Of a stretch of DNA of 64,000 nt, positions 46,506 through 56,069 are shown piece by piece. The notes under the pieces were generated by a model that worked only from the letters and a program-made list of their open reading frames with translations, was not told the origin of the DNA and made no database searches. The DNA is from Terrimonas sp. (GTDB lineage: Bacteria; Bacteroidota; Bacteroidia; Chitinophagales; Chitinophagaceae). Each line of letters begins with the position of its first letter. The first letter of the stretch is position 1. The DNA lies in assembly GCF_003075435.1 (NCBI RefSeq), contig NZ_QCZJ01000009.1, positions 62,001 through 126,000 of the forward strand, written 5' to 3'. A program made the translations under genes and the position numbers.

Positions 46506-47525
46506 ATGAGCCAATTTAACTACATAAAAGATATTGCAAAGTTCGGGTTAGATAATGACCAGGAAAAGCTATTGACTGCTCTGAATGAATTGATAGAACA
46601 TTCTAAGCAAACAAAGAAGATAAATTTTGCTTTACAATTACAATCAATACTGAAAGAGTCTTTAAGGCAAAATAAAGCAAGTAATCTTGTTAAAGCTGGT
46701 TCAGAAAGTCATTTCAATCGTATTGAAGATAGGGAATACAATGACTTGATACTTGAAAAACTGACCTCGGATTATAGATTTAAAAATCTTGTGACAAGTG
46801 AAGAAACAAAGAGAGAATTAGAGTTATTTGTAAAGGAACACCATGCTGTGGACATATTGAGAAAATATAATTTACCAATTGCAAACAAGATTCTTTTTCA
46901 TGGCCCATCCGGGTGTGGGAAAACTCTTGCCTCATATGTTATTGCTGGTGAACTGAATAAAATAATGGTTGTTGTGAATCTCGGGTCAATCGTTTCCTCT
47001 AAATTGGGGGAGACAAGTAAAAATCTTGCAAAAATTTTCAGGAAAGCATCTTCAGAAGATTGTATTATATTCATTGATGAGTTTGATTCTTTGGGTAAGG
47101 TCAGGGATTATAGTCAAGACCACGGTGAAATGAAACGTGTTGTAAATACAATTTTGCAATTGTTTGATTATTTACCGCAAAGCAGCATTGTCATCGCCGC
47201 AACTAACCAAAAAGATATGCTTGATTCAGCTTTAATGAGGCGTTTTGATGTTAATATAAAATTTGATTTACCTAATGAAGCACAAATAGCTGAGTTAATA
47301 GAATTAACTTTAAGAAACGGCAAAATAAAGTTGCCTGCAAAATCTTCTTTGAAATCTATAATTAAAGCAGCTTTAGGGTTAAGCTATTATAGCATACAAA
47401 GGACACTTATCACCGCAATAAAAAGAAGCATTTTCGCAAATATTGAGAATAAGTCAATTACAACACCTACAGTAGATATGAAAGTTTGGAAGCTACTTCT
47501 TGAAGCAGAAAAAAAAGCGTTGTAA
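46506..47525 (+). CDS. AAA+ ATPase, partner of the S8 subtilase
   Basis: A 339-residue AAA+ protein. An N-terminal helical region (about 1-90) precedes Walker A GPSGCGKT (about 133-140), Walker B CIIFIDEFDSLG (about 186-197), a sensor 1 region (SIVIAATNQKDMLDSALMRR) with arginine fingers, and a small C-terminal helical lid. ATPases of this kind are repeatedly found beside cytoplasmic subtilisin-like proteases in accessory regions, where a proteolytic stress or defence role is suspected. Here the two genes are convergent with 13 bp between their stop codons, not in tandem. Confidence 0.88.
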   Translation: MSQFNYIKDIAKFGLDNDQEKLLTALNELIEHSKQTKKINFALQLQSILKESLRQNKASNLVKAGSESHFNRIEDREYNDLILEKLTSDYRFKNLVTSEETKRELELFVKEHHAVDILRKYNLPIANKILFHGPSGCGKTLASYVIAGELNKIMVVVNLGSIVSSKLGETSKNLAKIFRKASSEDCIIFIDEFDSLGKVRDYSQDHGEMKRVVNTILQLFDYLPQSSIVIAATNQKDMLDSALMRRFDVNIKFDLPNEAQIAELIELTLRNGKIKLPAKSSLKSIIKAALGLSYYSIQRTLITAIKRSIFANIENKSITTPTVDMKVWKLLLEAEKKAL

Positions 47526-47538
47526 ACATGGAAACAAC

Positions 47539-49985
47539 TTAGCTTTCTAATTCAATTGTTGCATCACCGGCAGTTTCAGCAATATTCAAAATATCATTGC
47601 AAGCAATCATCTCTGAGTAGAGTTGGTTGCTTGCTTTATTTTCCGGAAGTTCCGTTACTCTCATCGCTACCGAAAAATAATGTTTCCGACTTTTTAGATG
47701 ACTCAAATGTGTTGCAGGTATTTCCTCTTTTGCGAGACATCGCACACCTAAAGCGATTGAATCGCCTACTGCATTCAAATCATTGGACTGCAAAGTGTAT
47801 GATTTAAATTGAGCATTTGAGAAAATACGATTTTCAATTCCATGATGGTCTTCACTCCAACTAAAGCCAGTCTTAATACCATAAACTGCATGGTCTTTTT
47901 CTGCAACAATTTTTATATCGGTATTCTGCACCAGATTGAATGAAATATAGAGTGGCAAGTAGTTTAAATGATTGTCCTTGACGGGCAAAAAACTATAACA
48001 TAAAGAAATATCAAACTTTAATTTATTGCCGGTCTCCTTTAAATATGATGGAAGAATAATTGGTATGGTTAATATTTGACCAATCTCTATTTCGTCCTCA
48101 ACTAAAAAAATTATTGAGTTATTATCAGTTGAAAGGAGTTTGTCTTTTTGAGGTTTACCAAATCCAACAAGGCTTTTTAATACTGATTCAGTGCTTATTC
48201 TAAATTCAGGTAAGTTATTCTTTTTAAAATAGGATGCACTATTAATCAACAGGGCTTTTACTGTTTGAGTTCTTAGGCTTGGGTAAGTGTTCAAAATTTC
48301 TGCTGCATAAGATGTTACCAACGGTGTGGATAGGCTTGTACCACAAGACCTCCCATAATATTTTTCACCATCAGCCATAGGCGAACGTAATATTTCAATA
48401 CCAGCTTCATATTTAAATAAGTCGCCGCCATCAAAAACTAAATCAGGTTTATTAAGATGCTTATTGCTTTGGTTTCGTCTTAAAGGTTGTTTATTAACTG
48501 GCTGGCTGTAATCAAAATGAAATTTACGAGTATAATAAGCTGGAGAAAGATTATTTGGAGTTACATCTGTGTTATCACCATCTTCCAAATTACCCGCCAA
48601 AGCTCCAACTGAAACATTATTCAGAGATTCAGACGGTTCTGAAATATTTGTATTCTGACAATTATGAACTTGACTTGTGCTATTAAGGTTATAAAAAAAG
48701 TAGGGTAGTCATGGTCAGGGTGAGTATCACTGATAACTAAATCATGCAAACTGTCTTCGTCAAAATTCCCAACAGATAGAAATATCAGAATATCTTCCTC
48801 GTAAGCCAATTTATCTAATTCATAAGCAAATTGACAATATGTATCATTATACCGTTTCGCTAAAGGTATATTTAATGACATATTAAATAAACGAACACCA
48901 TGTTTTTGTTTAGCATCCTTAATGTCATTCAATAATTGTGGAATATTAATATCATCATCTGTAAAATGTAAAGCCTTAATTGTGATAAGTCTTGCTTTGG
49001 CAAGATAGCTTTCTTTAATTTCTTTTTGAAAATCATCCCCCAATACCACTAAGCCAGCCACCATTGTACCATGTCCTGCTTCATCCCAAAATGCGCCTTT
49101 ACCAGTATGGTCATAATTTGTTGCAGTAATTATATCATTCAGAGGTTCTATTTTGGTAATTCCTGTATCAATTATTCCAACTAAAGTAAGATGTTCGGAT
49201 GCGTCGACAGTAAATCCATATTCTCGCCTTACTGAACCATATTCACCTGGGCGTACTTTTAAAGCTCTTGTACTTGTAATTATACGAACTATATCAAAAT
49301 TGTCCGCAATGAATTTAGTATCTGCTTTATTTACGGTGCTAATTTCAATTATATCAGGCGCAGCCGGATTATAGGTATATGTTATATTTTTAGATTCAAG
49401 AAATTTCAAGAGAGTTTCTTTTTGTTCCGAAAAAACAATATTTGAAGAGGATATAAGCGTTAATAAAATTCCTGTCTCCCTTGAAGTTAAAAGACGATAA
49501 TTTGTTCCAATGAACTCAAATTTTAAAATTAATGCAATAAGATTGAAAGGTTGATTATCGTAAGGCGTTTCATCAGGACTTTCTACTACCTGCACAATGT
49601 GCTTCTCAAAATTCAAAAAGAGTTTTTCATTAGTAATTTCAAAAACAACAGTTTTATTATAGTGACTAAAAGAGACGGGGCTTAATCCATATCTTTCTTC
49701 AAATTTTTTTATTAAGTCAGCATTAAAAATTGTATGAAAATAAATACGAACTAAATCTATGTACTTAGGAAATATTATTTGCCTTGTTTCTCTTCTTAAT
49801 TTTTGTTGAGCATAAAATGAAATATTATCAGTCCGAAATCTTTCTTTCTGAAAATCTTTAATAAATTTTGGTTGAGGCGGAACAACAGGTTCATCATCTT
49901 CTTTGTTTTTCCATCCCCTTTGTCTTTTGAACTTTGGGTTATCCGCTTTTTCGTTTATTAAAAAAACATGTTTGTTATCTGGCAT
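47539..49985 (-). pseudogene. S8 (subtilisin-like) peptidase split by a one-base frameshift
   Basis: Two adjacent frames together form one subtilase of about 815 residues. The catalytic Asp is in VGIIDTG (about 273), His in AGHGTMVAG (about 305) and Ser in GTSLSTP (about 552 in the joined protein). The first frame ends at 48621; the second continues from a point at the seven-A run 48693-48699 (T7 in the gene). Adding one T there restores YPTFFYNLN and later SVGALAGNLEDGD. No signal peptide, so the protein would be cytoplasmic. The break may be a sequencing error, true decay or slippage-based switching; all triad residues remain intact. Confidence 0.82.
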
Positions 49986-50032
49986 ACACTTCCTTTGTTG
50001 TTTTCATGTCTACATCCTCCGTGGTTCATGTC

Positions 50033-50623
50033 TCACGAAACACCTCTATGCTGGTGCACGGCCCAGTGCAGATTATTTTGCATGAAAGCAAAAAACTTTT
50101 GCGTGGTAGCAGCATTCCGGTCATAATCTATACTGGTGGCGTATATTTCTTTTACTTTTTCATAAAAGATCTTTTCGGTGGAGCGTATATCCCGTATACG
50201 ATCCAGCAGCTCCTGGAAATAGTTGGGCTGGTTGCCGGATTTTAAGCGCTCATCATCCAGCGTAAATCCTTTTACCAGGTATTCCTTAAGACGCCGGGTG
50301 GCCCATATACGAAATTGAGTACCCCGGCGGCTGTCCACCCGGTACCCAACGGATATAATGGCATCCAGGTTATAATATTTGATAGCTCTTTTAATAGACC
50401 GTCCCCCTTCCAATTGAACTGTCAAGTAATCCTTGACGGTTAACTCTTCAGCCAATTCTCCCTCTTTAAAAATATTCTTTAAATGAAGGCTAATGTTTTG
50501 CTTTGTTGTTTGGTACAATACTGCCATTTGCACTTGAGAAAGCCAAACATCTTCGCTCTCAAGCCTTACTTCAATCCTAGTGTCGCCTCCCTCCGTTTGA
50601 TAAATTAAAATTTCACTTTCCAT
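50033..50623 (-). pseudogene. rhuM: RhuM-family protein, 3'-truncated
   Basis: A 196-residue remainder of a virulence RhuM-family protein, usually well above 300 residues. The conserved N-terminal part is complete: VWLSQVQMAVLYQTTKQNIS (about 27-46), YYNLDAIISVGYRVDSRRGT then QFRIWATRRLKEYLVKG. The match stops at KFFAFMQNNLHWAVHQH, immediately followed by RGVS and a stop, where family members continue. The breakpoint (about 50033-50050) lies just upstream of the S8 peptidase start, suggesting that arrival of that module removed the 3' half. The function of RhuM is not established. Confidence 0.8.
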
Positions 50624-50637
50624 AGATTAGCTGTTAT

Positions 50638-51027
50638 TTAAAGTTCAATACCCGCTTTTTTGGTGTTTTTTCTGCGGGAAAATTTAAAAACGGTATCATC
50701 TCCAAAGGTTACTTCAGAAATATCATACACCACTGATTCCTGCTTATAATTGATTTTCAATGCATCAAATAACGCCTTCAGGTTAATGTAATAATACTGT
50801 CCTGCCTTAGCGATGCGAAAAGCGTCGCTCCTAACCTCATTATATATAATTATATACAGAGAATCGTCTGAAGCGTCATCCTCATTTGTTCCTATTGCAG
50901 CGCTTTTGTTAGTTTCCAGCCTTAGTCTTCTTGCAGCATCTACCGTAAATCCAAGTTTTCCGCTTTTGTGTGCGGTAGCTTTCAGATTTTTATCAAGACT
51001 ATCCGGATTAAAGAATTTTATTTTCAT
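50638..51027 (-). CDS. Hypothetical protein upstream of rhuM
   Basis: A 129-residue soluble protein without signal peptide or TM helix: KLGFTVDAARRLRLETNKSA (about 24-43), DSLYIIIYNEV, YYYINLKALFDALKINYK. No family recognised. It lies 14 bp before the truncated rhuM on the same strand and is probably its operon partner. The region 51028-51288 beyond it has no supported gene. Confidence 0.6.
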   Translation of the reverse strand: MKIKFFNPDSLDKNLKATAHKSGKLGFTVDAARRLRLETNKSAAIGTNEDDASDDSLYIIIYNEVRSDAFRIAKAGQYYYINLKALFDALKINYKQESVVYDISEVTFGDDTVFKFSRRKNTKKAGIEL

Positions 51028-51288
51028 AATACAAATATATTTATATGTATTTATAATTCAAAACATATCTATTATCCATCTTTTTAATTGTTTGATTATT
51101 TGCATAAAAGTATCTTATAAATATCAGGTCCTATATATTTTTCGGAGCCCCGCTGTATAAGCCGAATATGGGGTATATAACTGGCTCATGACAGCTATGG
51201 TGAGACACGAATCAAGGCAGGTGAGATATGGTGACGAAGTTGCTGTAAAGAAATTTTTTAAAGAAGATAATCCTGACTGTGATGGTTA

Positions 51289-51957
51289 TTATTGATATTG
51301 ATTAATTTTTATCATTATAAAAATTCCTATCCACACAATTAAACTAATTATTCCAATTAAAGTAATTCGCTCACCGTGTTTTCTTTCTGTTTCATTGTAT
51401 GTATACACTTGCTCTCCATTAGGCAAGATCTTTTTCGAATAAGCTATATCGTAACCCCAAAAAATAGCAAAAATTCCACCAAATAGTGCTGCCCAATAGC
51501 CGCGATAAATCAAATACTTATTTACACTTTCTGGTTTTGTTATTTCTCTGGTTCTTTCCACTTTTATTAATTCCACAATCTCTGGTTTAATTTCCAGTCC
51601 TCTATCTTTTAATATGTTTTGGGCAAGATGAAAATCGAATTCCCCCCACTCATCAGGCTTTAAAATAATTTCCATTAATTCGTTATCGCTAAATTGAAAT
51701 AGATAATAATCGGGACTAACTGTTTGTATCTGTTTCCTGTAGAAGTTATCTAATATTTCTTGCGCTTTTACAAAGTCAGTAGCTTGAAGATTAAGGGAGA
51801 TAGCGTTTTCAAATTGAGCCCTGGGGAAATTTATGTCAGAGAATTCTTTATCATCATTTAGTGTATAGGCTATGCCGTTGCTTTTTAATTCCTCACAAAT
51901 TACATTTGCGACTTCAATATTATTGAATTGTTTAAATGTGATATATTCATTTTCCAT
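51289..51957 (-). CDS. Hypothetical two-TM protein with DUF2007-like N-terminus
   Basis: A 222-residue protein. The N-terminal 70 residues (ITFKQFNNIEVANVICEELK then SNGIAYTLND) resemble the small DUF2007-type domain that occurs in Bacteroidota signalling or transport-related proteins. A charged helical middle follows, then two C-terminal TM helices (about 150-168 and 200-218). Function unknown. It is followed on the same strand by nothing obvious and preceded by the methyltransferase gene 28 bp upstream. Confidence 0.55.
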   Translation of the reverse strand: MENEYITFKQFNNIEVANVICEELKSNGIAYTLNDDKEFSDINFPRAQFENAISLNLQATDFVKAQEILDNFYRKQIQTVSPDYYLFQFSDNELMEIILKPDEWGEFDFHLAQNILKDRGLEIKPEIVELIKVERTREITKPESVNKYLIYRGYWAALFGGIFAIFWGYDIAYSKKILPNGEQVYTYNETERKHGERITLIGIISLIVWIGIFIMIKINQYQ

Positions 51958-51985
51958 CTTACAATAATATTATTTTTTAGATACT

Positions 51986-52714
51986 TCACTTTTCTATTTC
52001 ATACATTAAAAAATGCTGTATCGGAAGAAAATCTCCTTTACGGTATAGTGTAAAACCATTGGCAGACATTTCTTTATTTGCCTGTGTTACCGTCATTTTA
52101 TGCAATGGCTTTATGGGTATAGATGGATCTTCTCCCCTGTATTCAACCAGTAAAATTTTACCACCGGATTTTAATGCTTTTTTGATGGACTGCAATATCT
52201 CATGCGGGTATTCCAGTTCATGATATACATCTACCATTATAGCAAGATCAATAGAGCTGCCTGGTAAATTCACGCTTACAGCATCGCCTTTTACTATCTC
52301 AACAATTTTATCCTGTAATTGTTGCTTTTCAGCTTTCAAAGCATTGATCATTTCATCCTGCACTTCTACGGCATATACTTTTCCGCTGCCGAGTTTTCTG
52401 GCTATCCTGAAACTATAGTACCCGGAACCTGCGCCGATATCGGCAACTACCATTCCCGGTTTTATTTCCATACTATCAATGGCAATGGTTACATTTTCTT
52501 CTTTATCTCTTTCTGTTCTGTTTAGCCAGTCTATTCCAACGGGTCCCATCATGTGCGCTATTTCCCTGCCCTGGTAATATTTACCAATACCATCAGGTGT
52601 TTTATTTCCGTAAGTATAGAGTTTTTCCTGTGCAGGAATTGGAGGTTTGTTTTGTGAAGTATTGCAATTAATAAAAGTGCAAAAAACTATTATAATATGG
52701 AAAAAGCATTTCAT
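51986..52714 (-). CDS. Class I SAM-dependent methyltransferase with lipoprotein signal
   Basis: A 242-residue protein. The Rossmann methyltransferase core shows motif I VVADIGAGSGYYSFRIA (about 93-109), the acidic strand VYAVEVQDEM, motif II-like VEIVKGDAVSVN and IDLAIMVDVYHEL. Unusually, it begins with a hydrophobic segment ending FINC (Cys 17) followed by NTSQNKPP, a clear lipobox, so it may be exported and lipidated. SAM is a cytoplasmic cofactor, so either the start is further in or the protein does not work as an ordinary methyltransferase. It lies behind the cytochrome gene on the same strand. Confidence 0.75.
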   Translation of the reverse strand: MKCFFHIIIVFCTFINCNTSQNKPPIPAQEKLYTYGNKTPDGIGKYYQGREIAHMMGPVGIDWLNRTERDKEENVTIAIDSMEIKPGMVVADIGAGSGYYSFRIARKLGSGKVYAVEVQDEMINALKAEKQQLQDKIVEIVKGDAVSVNLPGSSIDLAIMVDVYHELEYPHEILQSIKKALKSGGKILLVEYRGEDPSIPIKPLHKMTVTQANKEMSANGFTLYRKGDFLPIQHFLMYEIEK

Positions 52715-52740
52715 TTACAAAGCATATTGTTGAATAAAAC

Positions 52741-52827
52741 AATTTCACGCGGCGAACGCAGCGGAGCAGCGCTTACAGTAAACGTTGTCTTTGCGACGCC
52801 GCTCCGCTGCGTTCGCCGCGTGAAATT
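52741..52827. repeat. 27-bp perfect inverted repeat, 33-nt loop
   Basis: Arms at 52741-52767 and 52801-52827 are exact inverse complements and GC-rich (core CGGCGAACGCAGCGGAGC). It fills the 117-bp gap between the cytochrome gene stop and the methyltransferase start, and could act as terminator, REP element or integration remnant. Confidence 0.85.
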
Positions 52828-52831
52828 CATT

Positions 52832-55800
52832 TCATTTCTTCTTCAACTCGCTCAGATACTCTACCAGGTTCACCAATTGGTTTACGCCCATCCCTTCTCC
52901 CAAACCTTCAGGCATTAATGATTGCTTTAGCGGCGTTTTGTTTACTATATCTGACTTCTTTTGCTTTTCTATTGCGCCGCCAATGGTTTTGATGCTTACT
53001 TCATCTTCTGTCTGGCTTGCTATATAACCTGTTACTTCGCTGCCGTTTTTTAATTTGAACGTATATCCTTCAAAACCAAAACTTATTCCCTCGCTGGGTT
53101 TTAAGATAGCGGTATACAATGCTTCCTTTGGCAATTTTGTTCCTATTTCAGAAAGGTCAGGACCAAAAGCAATGCCTTTACCCTGCACCTGGTGACAAAC
53201 ACCGCAATATGTTGTATATGCAATCGTGCCTGAGTCAGCATTTCCTTTCATGCCCACCATGGTTGAAATATCAGGCAGGCTTGTTTTTGCAGCAACCATA
53301 CCCCCCATTTGTTTTGCCGCTTCATCTTTTAAATCCTGCCGGTATGATGTTGAAAAAATCTCCCAGGCTGCGGGCTTAATATCATCCGAAAATTTTTGCT
53401 CCTTTGCCATTTTCAATAGTATCGTCTGCCCGTTCCAGCGTGAAGCAAGCGAAACCATTGCTTCTTTTCTTAAGTTAGTGTTTTTTGCTGTATCCGTTAT
53501 TACCCTTTGTAATATTTCTTCGGCATTTTTGTCAGCAGTTTTCCCGATCAGGCTCACTACTTTTTTTGATTGTGCATTATCTGCATCAATAATTTTTTTA
53601 AGGTAAGTGCTTCCGCCCGATTGAAGTATATACCTCAAGGCGTCTGTTTTGGTTTGCTCCTTTTCATTGTTATCAAAAATTGCCATCAGCTCCGCATGCT
53701 TTCCTTTGATATTATATTTTCTTAAAAGGTCAATATAGGTTTGTGTTCCAGCCACATTTTTCAAGCCGCTTTCAAATGCTTTTTTCAATTGAGGGGTTTG
53801 TGGTGTTTTAGGATCAAGCTGCAATAATGTTATCGCGTTTATATAATCCTGTTGCGGATGGTTGGCTTCAAGCAACGACAACAAGGCTTTTGTTTTTGCC
53901 GGGCCCTTATGAAAATCAAAAGCTCTGAAATATTTTAGCTGCAAGTGCGGGTCAACGTTATGATCTGATATGATACGAACCAGCATTGGCAGCGCGGCAT
54001 CTGTTCTTGCGCGCCATACAATGTCTTTGCCTTTAGGCGTATTCCAGCTATTGTTCACCAGTTGTAGCCATGCCTGGTAGAAACTATCCCACTGCTGATC
54101 AGCGCCGATACCCAACGCTTCAAGGTACCACCTGTCGTTTCCATCGTACTGGTTGGCCAATTGTGCCCATAGAGCCGGCGCTCCGGCAGATTTGTTGTGA
54201 TGAAGCGCCAGCAAAGCTTCCCTTCTTACCTGTACACGCTGATCATTTATTAATGCTTGCGCCATCTGCAAAGTATCCGCTTTAATTTGTAATCCTGCAC
54301 GCAAAGCGGTGATGCGGATATTGGCATCATTATCTTTCAATGCCTGCTGCACATAGTTGAGACCTTTGCCGGGTATTTTACTTAATAACCATAATGCCCT
54401 TGCGCGAAAACGGCTATTGGATGACTGAAACATTTTTTCCAATGCAGGCGCTGCTTTTTCTCCTTCGCTGTTAAGCTTTTGCCAGGCAAGATATCTTGTG
54501 GAAAGATTAGGGCTTTGCAGTGCCTGTATCGCGCCATCAATGGTAGTAAGGTCTAATGCAGGTAAAGTATATTTTGTATTGCCTTTTGGTGTAACACGAA
54601 AAATTCTTCCCTTTTTAAAGTCGCCGATATTGTGACCGCCAACGCCCGGGTCGTACCAGTCAGCTATCAGCAGTGAGCCATCAGGTGCTATACATACATC
54701 CGAAGGCCGGAACCAATTATCTCCTGTTCCTTCTGCAATATTATTAATGGTTGCTTTATATCCCGCGCCGTCATCTGATATCGCATAAGAGCGAACAACA
54801 TTCGGGCCCGCATCGCAGTGAATAAGCTGGTTACGGAAACGTTCAGGCAACAGATCGCCCTCATATACGAGTATGCCTGTTGGCGAACCGCCGCCGGTTT
54901 GCAGCATATTAGGCACCACACCGGGATCATTCAAATGCCAGTGACGGAAGGGAACAGAGTCTTCAATATTCACCCTTCTTTCTCCCCAGTACGCACCGGT
55001 CATTTCATCTTTATATCCAAATTTTCCATACTGCATTACATAGTTTATACGCACTCCTTTATTACCGTCATCATCATTATCAGATTGCCAGAGCGTGCCA
55101 TAAGAATCTTCTGAAATTTCGTAAGGATTACGGAAGTTGCTGCCCAGCACTTCAATATTTTTTCCATCAATATCACAGCGAAAAACCATGCCTTCCCTCC
55201 AGGGATTACCGCTATTGGTGATCTCATTTCCATATATGTCCTTTAAAAGATTTCCATGCTTATCTTTTAAGCTGTCGCCTTCATTACCGAAATTGAAATA
55301 CAGCTTACCGTCCGGGCCAAAATTAAAAGCATGTATAGCATGATCATGCTCAATACCGCTGATGTGCGAGAATAAAGTATCTTTTTTATCCGCTTTGCCG
55401 TCATTGTTTTCATCTGTAAATACAAACACGTCAGGACTACGTGAAACAATTACTTTATTACCCAGCACTGCAATACCCAGCGCCGAGTTAATATCTTCTC
55501 CCTGGTAAAAAACGGTTTGCTTATCCGCTTTACCATTGCCGTCTGTATCTTCCATAATTACAATCCTGTCGCCTTCTTTATTGTAAGGGTTATCGGGATG
55601 AAGTGAATAACGGTAATTATAACCTTCGCATACCCATACTCTTCCTTTTTCATCAATATCCATATTGGTTGGATTAATGAGCATTGGCTCACCGGCGAAT
55701 AAGGTTATATCAAGATCATCAGGGCATTTTATACCTGCTAAAGCATTTTCAGGCAGGTGTTTTTCTTCTTCTGTAAGTTGTTTGGTTTCAGCAGGTTTTT

Positions 55801-55903
55801 TGTCAGGTTGATCGCAACTGTAATAACATAAGCTAAAGGCAGCAAGCATTAAAAATAAGTTGCGTTTGGAAAGTTGGGGGAACGACGTTAAAAAAATTTG
55901 CAT
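52832..55903 (-). CDS. Propeller-HEAT-cytochrome c lipoprotein (PVC-type heme-binding family)
   Basis: A 1023-residue exported lipoprotein with a hydrophobic signal and lipobox-like CYYSC (about residue 31). A six/seven-bladed propeller with glucose/sorbosone-dehydrogenase-like blades occupies about 45-430 (repeated DGNGKAD and ENNDGKAD calcium-like loops, PDGSLLIADWYDPG). HEAT-like helical repeats span about 440-850. A C-terminal cytochrome c domain has heme motif CGVCH (about 900-904) and the later Met ligand region. The ATG at 55903 is preferred; the longer frame starts with TTG. Such proteins are thought to oxidise sugars in the periplasm; the actual substrate is unknown. Confidence 0.85.
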   Translation of the reverse strand: MQIFLTSFPQLSKRNLFLMLAAFSLCYYSCDQPDKKPAETKQLTEEEKHLPENALAGIKCPDDLDITLFAGEPMLINPTNMDIDEKGRVWVCEGYNYRYSLHPDNPYNKEGDRIVIMEDTDGNGKADKQTVFYQGEDINSALGIAVLGNKVIVSRSPDVFVFTDENNDGKADKKDTLFSHISGIEHDHAIHAFNFGPDGKLYFNFGNEGDSLKDKHGNLLKDIYGNEITNSGNPWREGMVFRCDIDGKNIEVLGSNFRNPYEISEDSYGTLWQSDNDDDGNKGVRINYVMQYGKFGYKDEMTGAYWGERRVNIEDSVPFRHWHLNDPGVVPNMLQTGGGSPTGILVYEGDLLPERFRNQLIHCDAGPNVVRSYAISDDGAGYKATINNIAEGTGDNWFRPSDVCIAPDGSLLIADWYDPGVGGHNIGDFKKGRIFRVTPKGNTKYTLPALDLTTIDGAIQALQSPNLSTRYLAWQKLNSEGEKAAPALEKMFQSSNSRFRARALWLLSKIPGKGLNYVQQALKDNDANIRITALRAGLQIKADTLQMAQALINDQRVQVRREALLALHHNKSAGAPALWAQLANQYDGNDRWYLEALGIGADQQWDSFYQAWLQLVNNSWNTPKGKDIVWRARTDAALPMLVRIISDHNVDPHLQLKYFRAFDFHKGPAKTKALLSLLEANHPQQDYINAITLLQLDPKTPQTPQLKKAFESGLKNVAGTQTYIDLLRKYNIKGKHAELMAIFDNNEKEQTKTDALRYILQSGGSTYLKKIIDADNAQSKKVVSLIGKTADKNAEEILQRVITDTAKNTNLRKEAMVSLASRWNGQTILLKMAKEQKFSDDIKPAAWEIFSTSYRQDLKDEAAKQMGGMVAAKTSLPDISTMVGMKGNADSGTIAYTTYCGVCHQVQGKGIAFGPDLSEIGTKLPKEALYTAILKPSEGISFGFEGYTFKLKNGSEVTGYIASQTEDEVSIKTIGGAIEKQKKSDIVNKTPLKQSLMPEGLGEGMGVNQLVNLVEYLSELKKK

Positions 55904-56069
55904 GGCAAGAAGTGGGTTTGTCAAATATTATTTTGGGAAAGGTTAAATGTAAAAAAAATTATGGGTTTAATTTGGCCTGGCACGGAGATATTTCAGATTA
56001 ATCGAGCAGGGGCGCCTGCAAAACAAGAGATATATACATAGCATTCTTAAAGCCCTTATGTGCCTGTCC

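Noticed and set aside
48693-48699. Programmed -1 ribosomal frameshift in the S8 peptidase
   Set aside because: The T7 run could allow slipping, but no downstream pseudoknot or conserved slippery heptamer design was recognised. Sequencing error or decay is simpler, so it is kept only as one possibility.
51188-51298. A 36-codon plus-strand frame with start ATG near 51188
   Set aside because: Too short, no recognisable family, no clear ribosome binding site; reading chance alone explains it.
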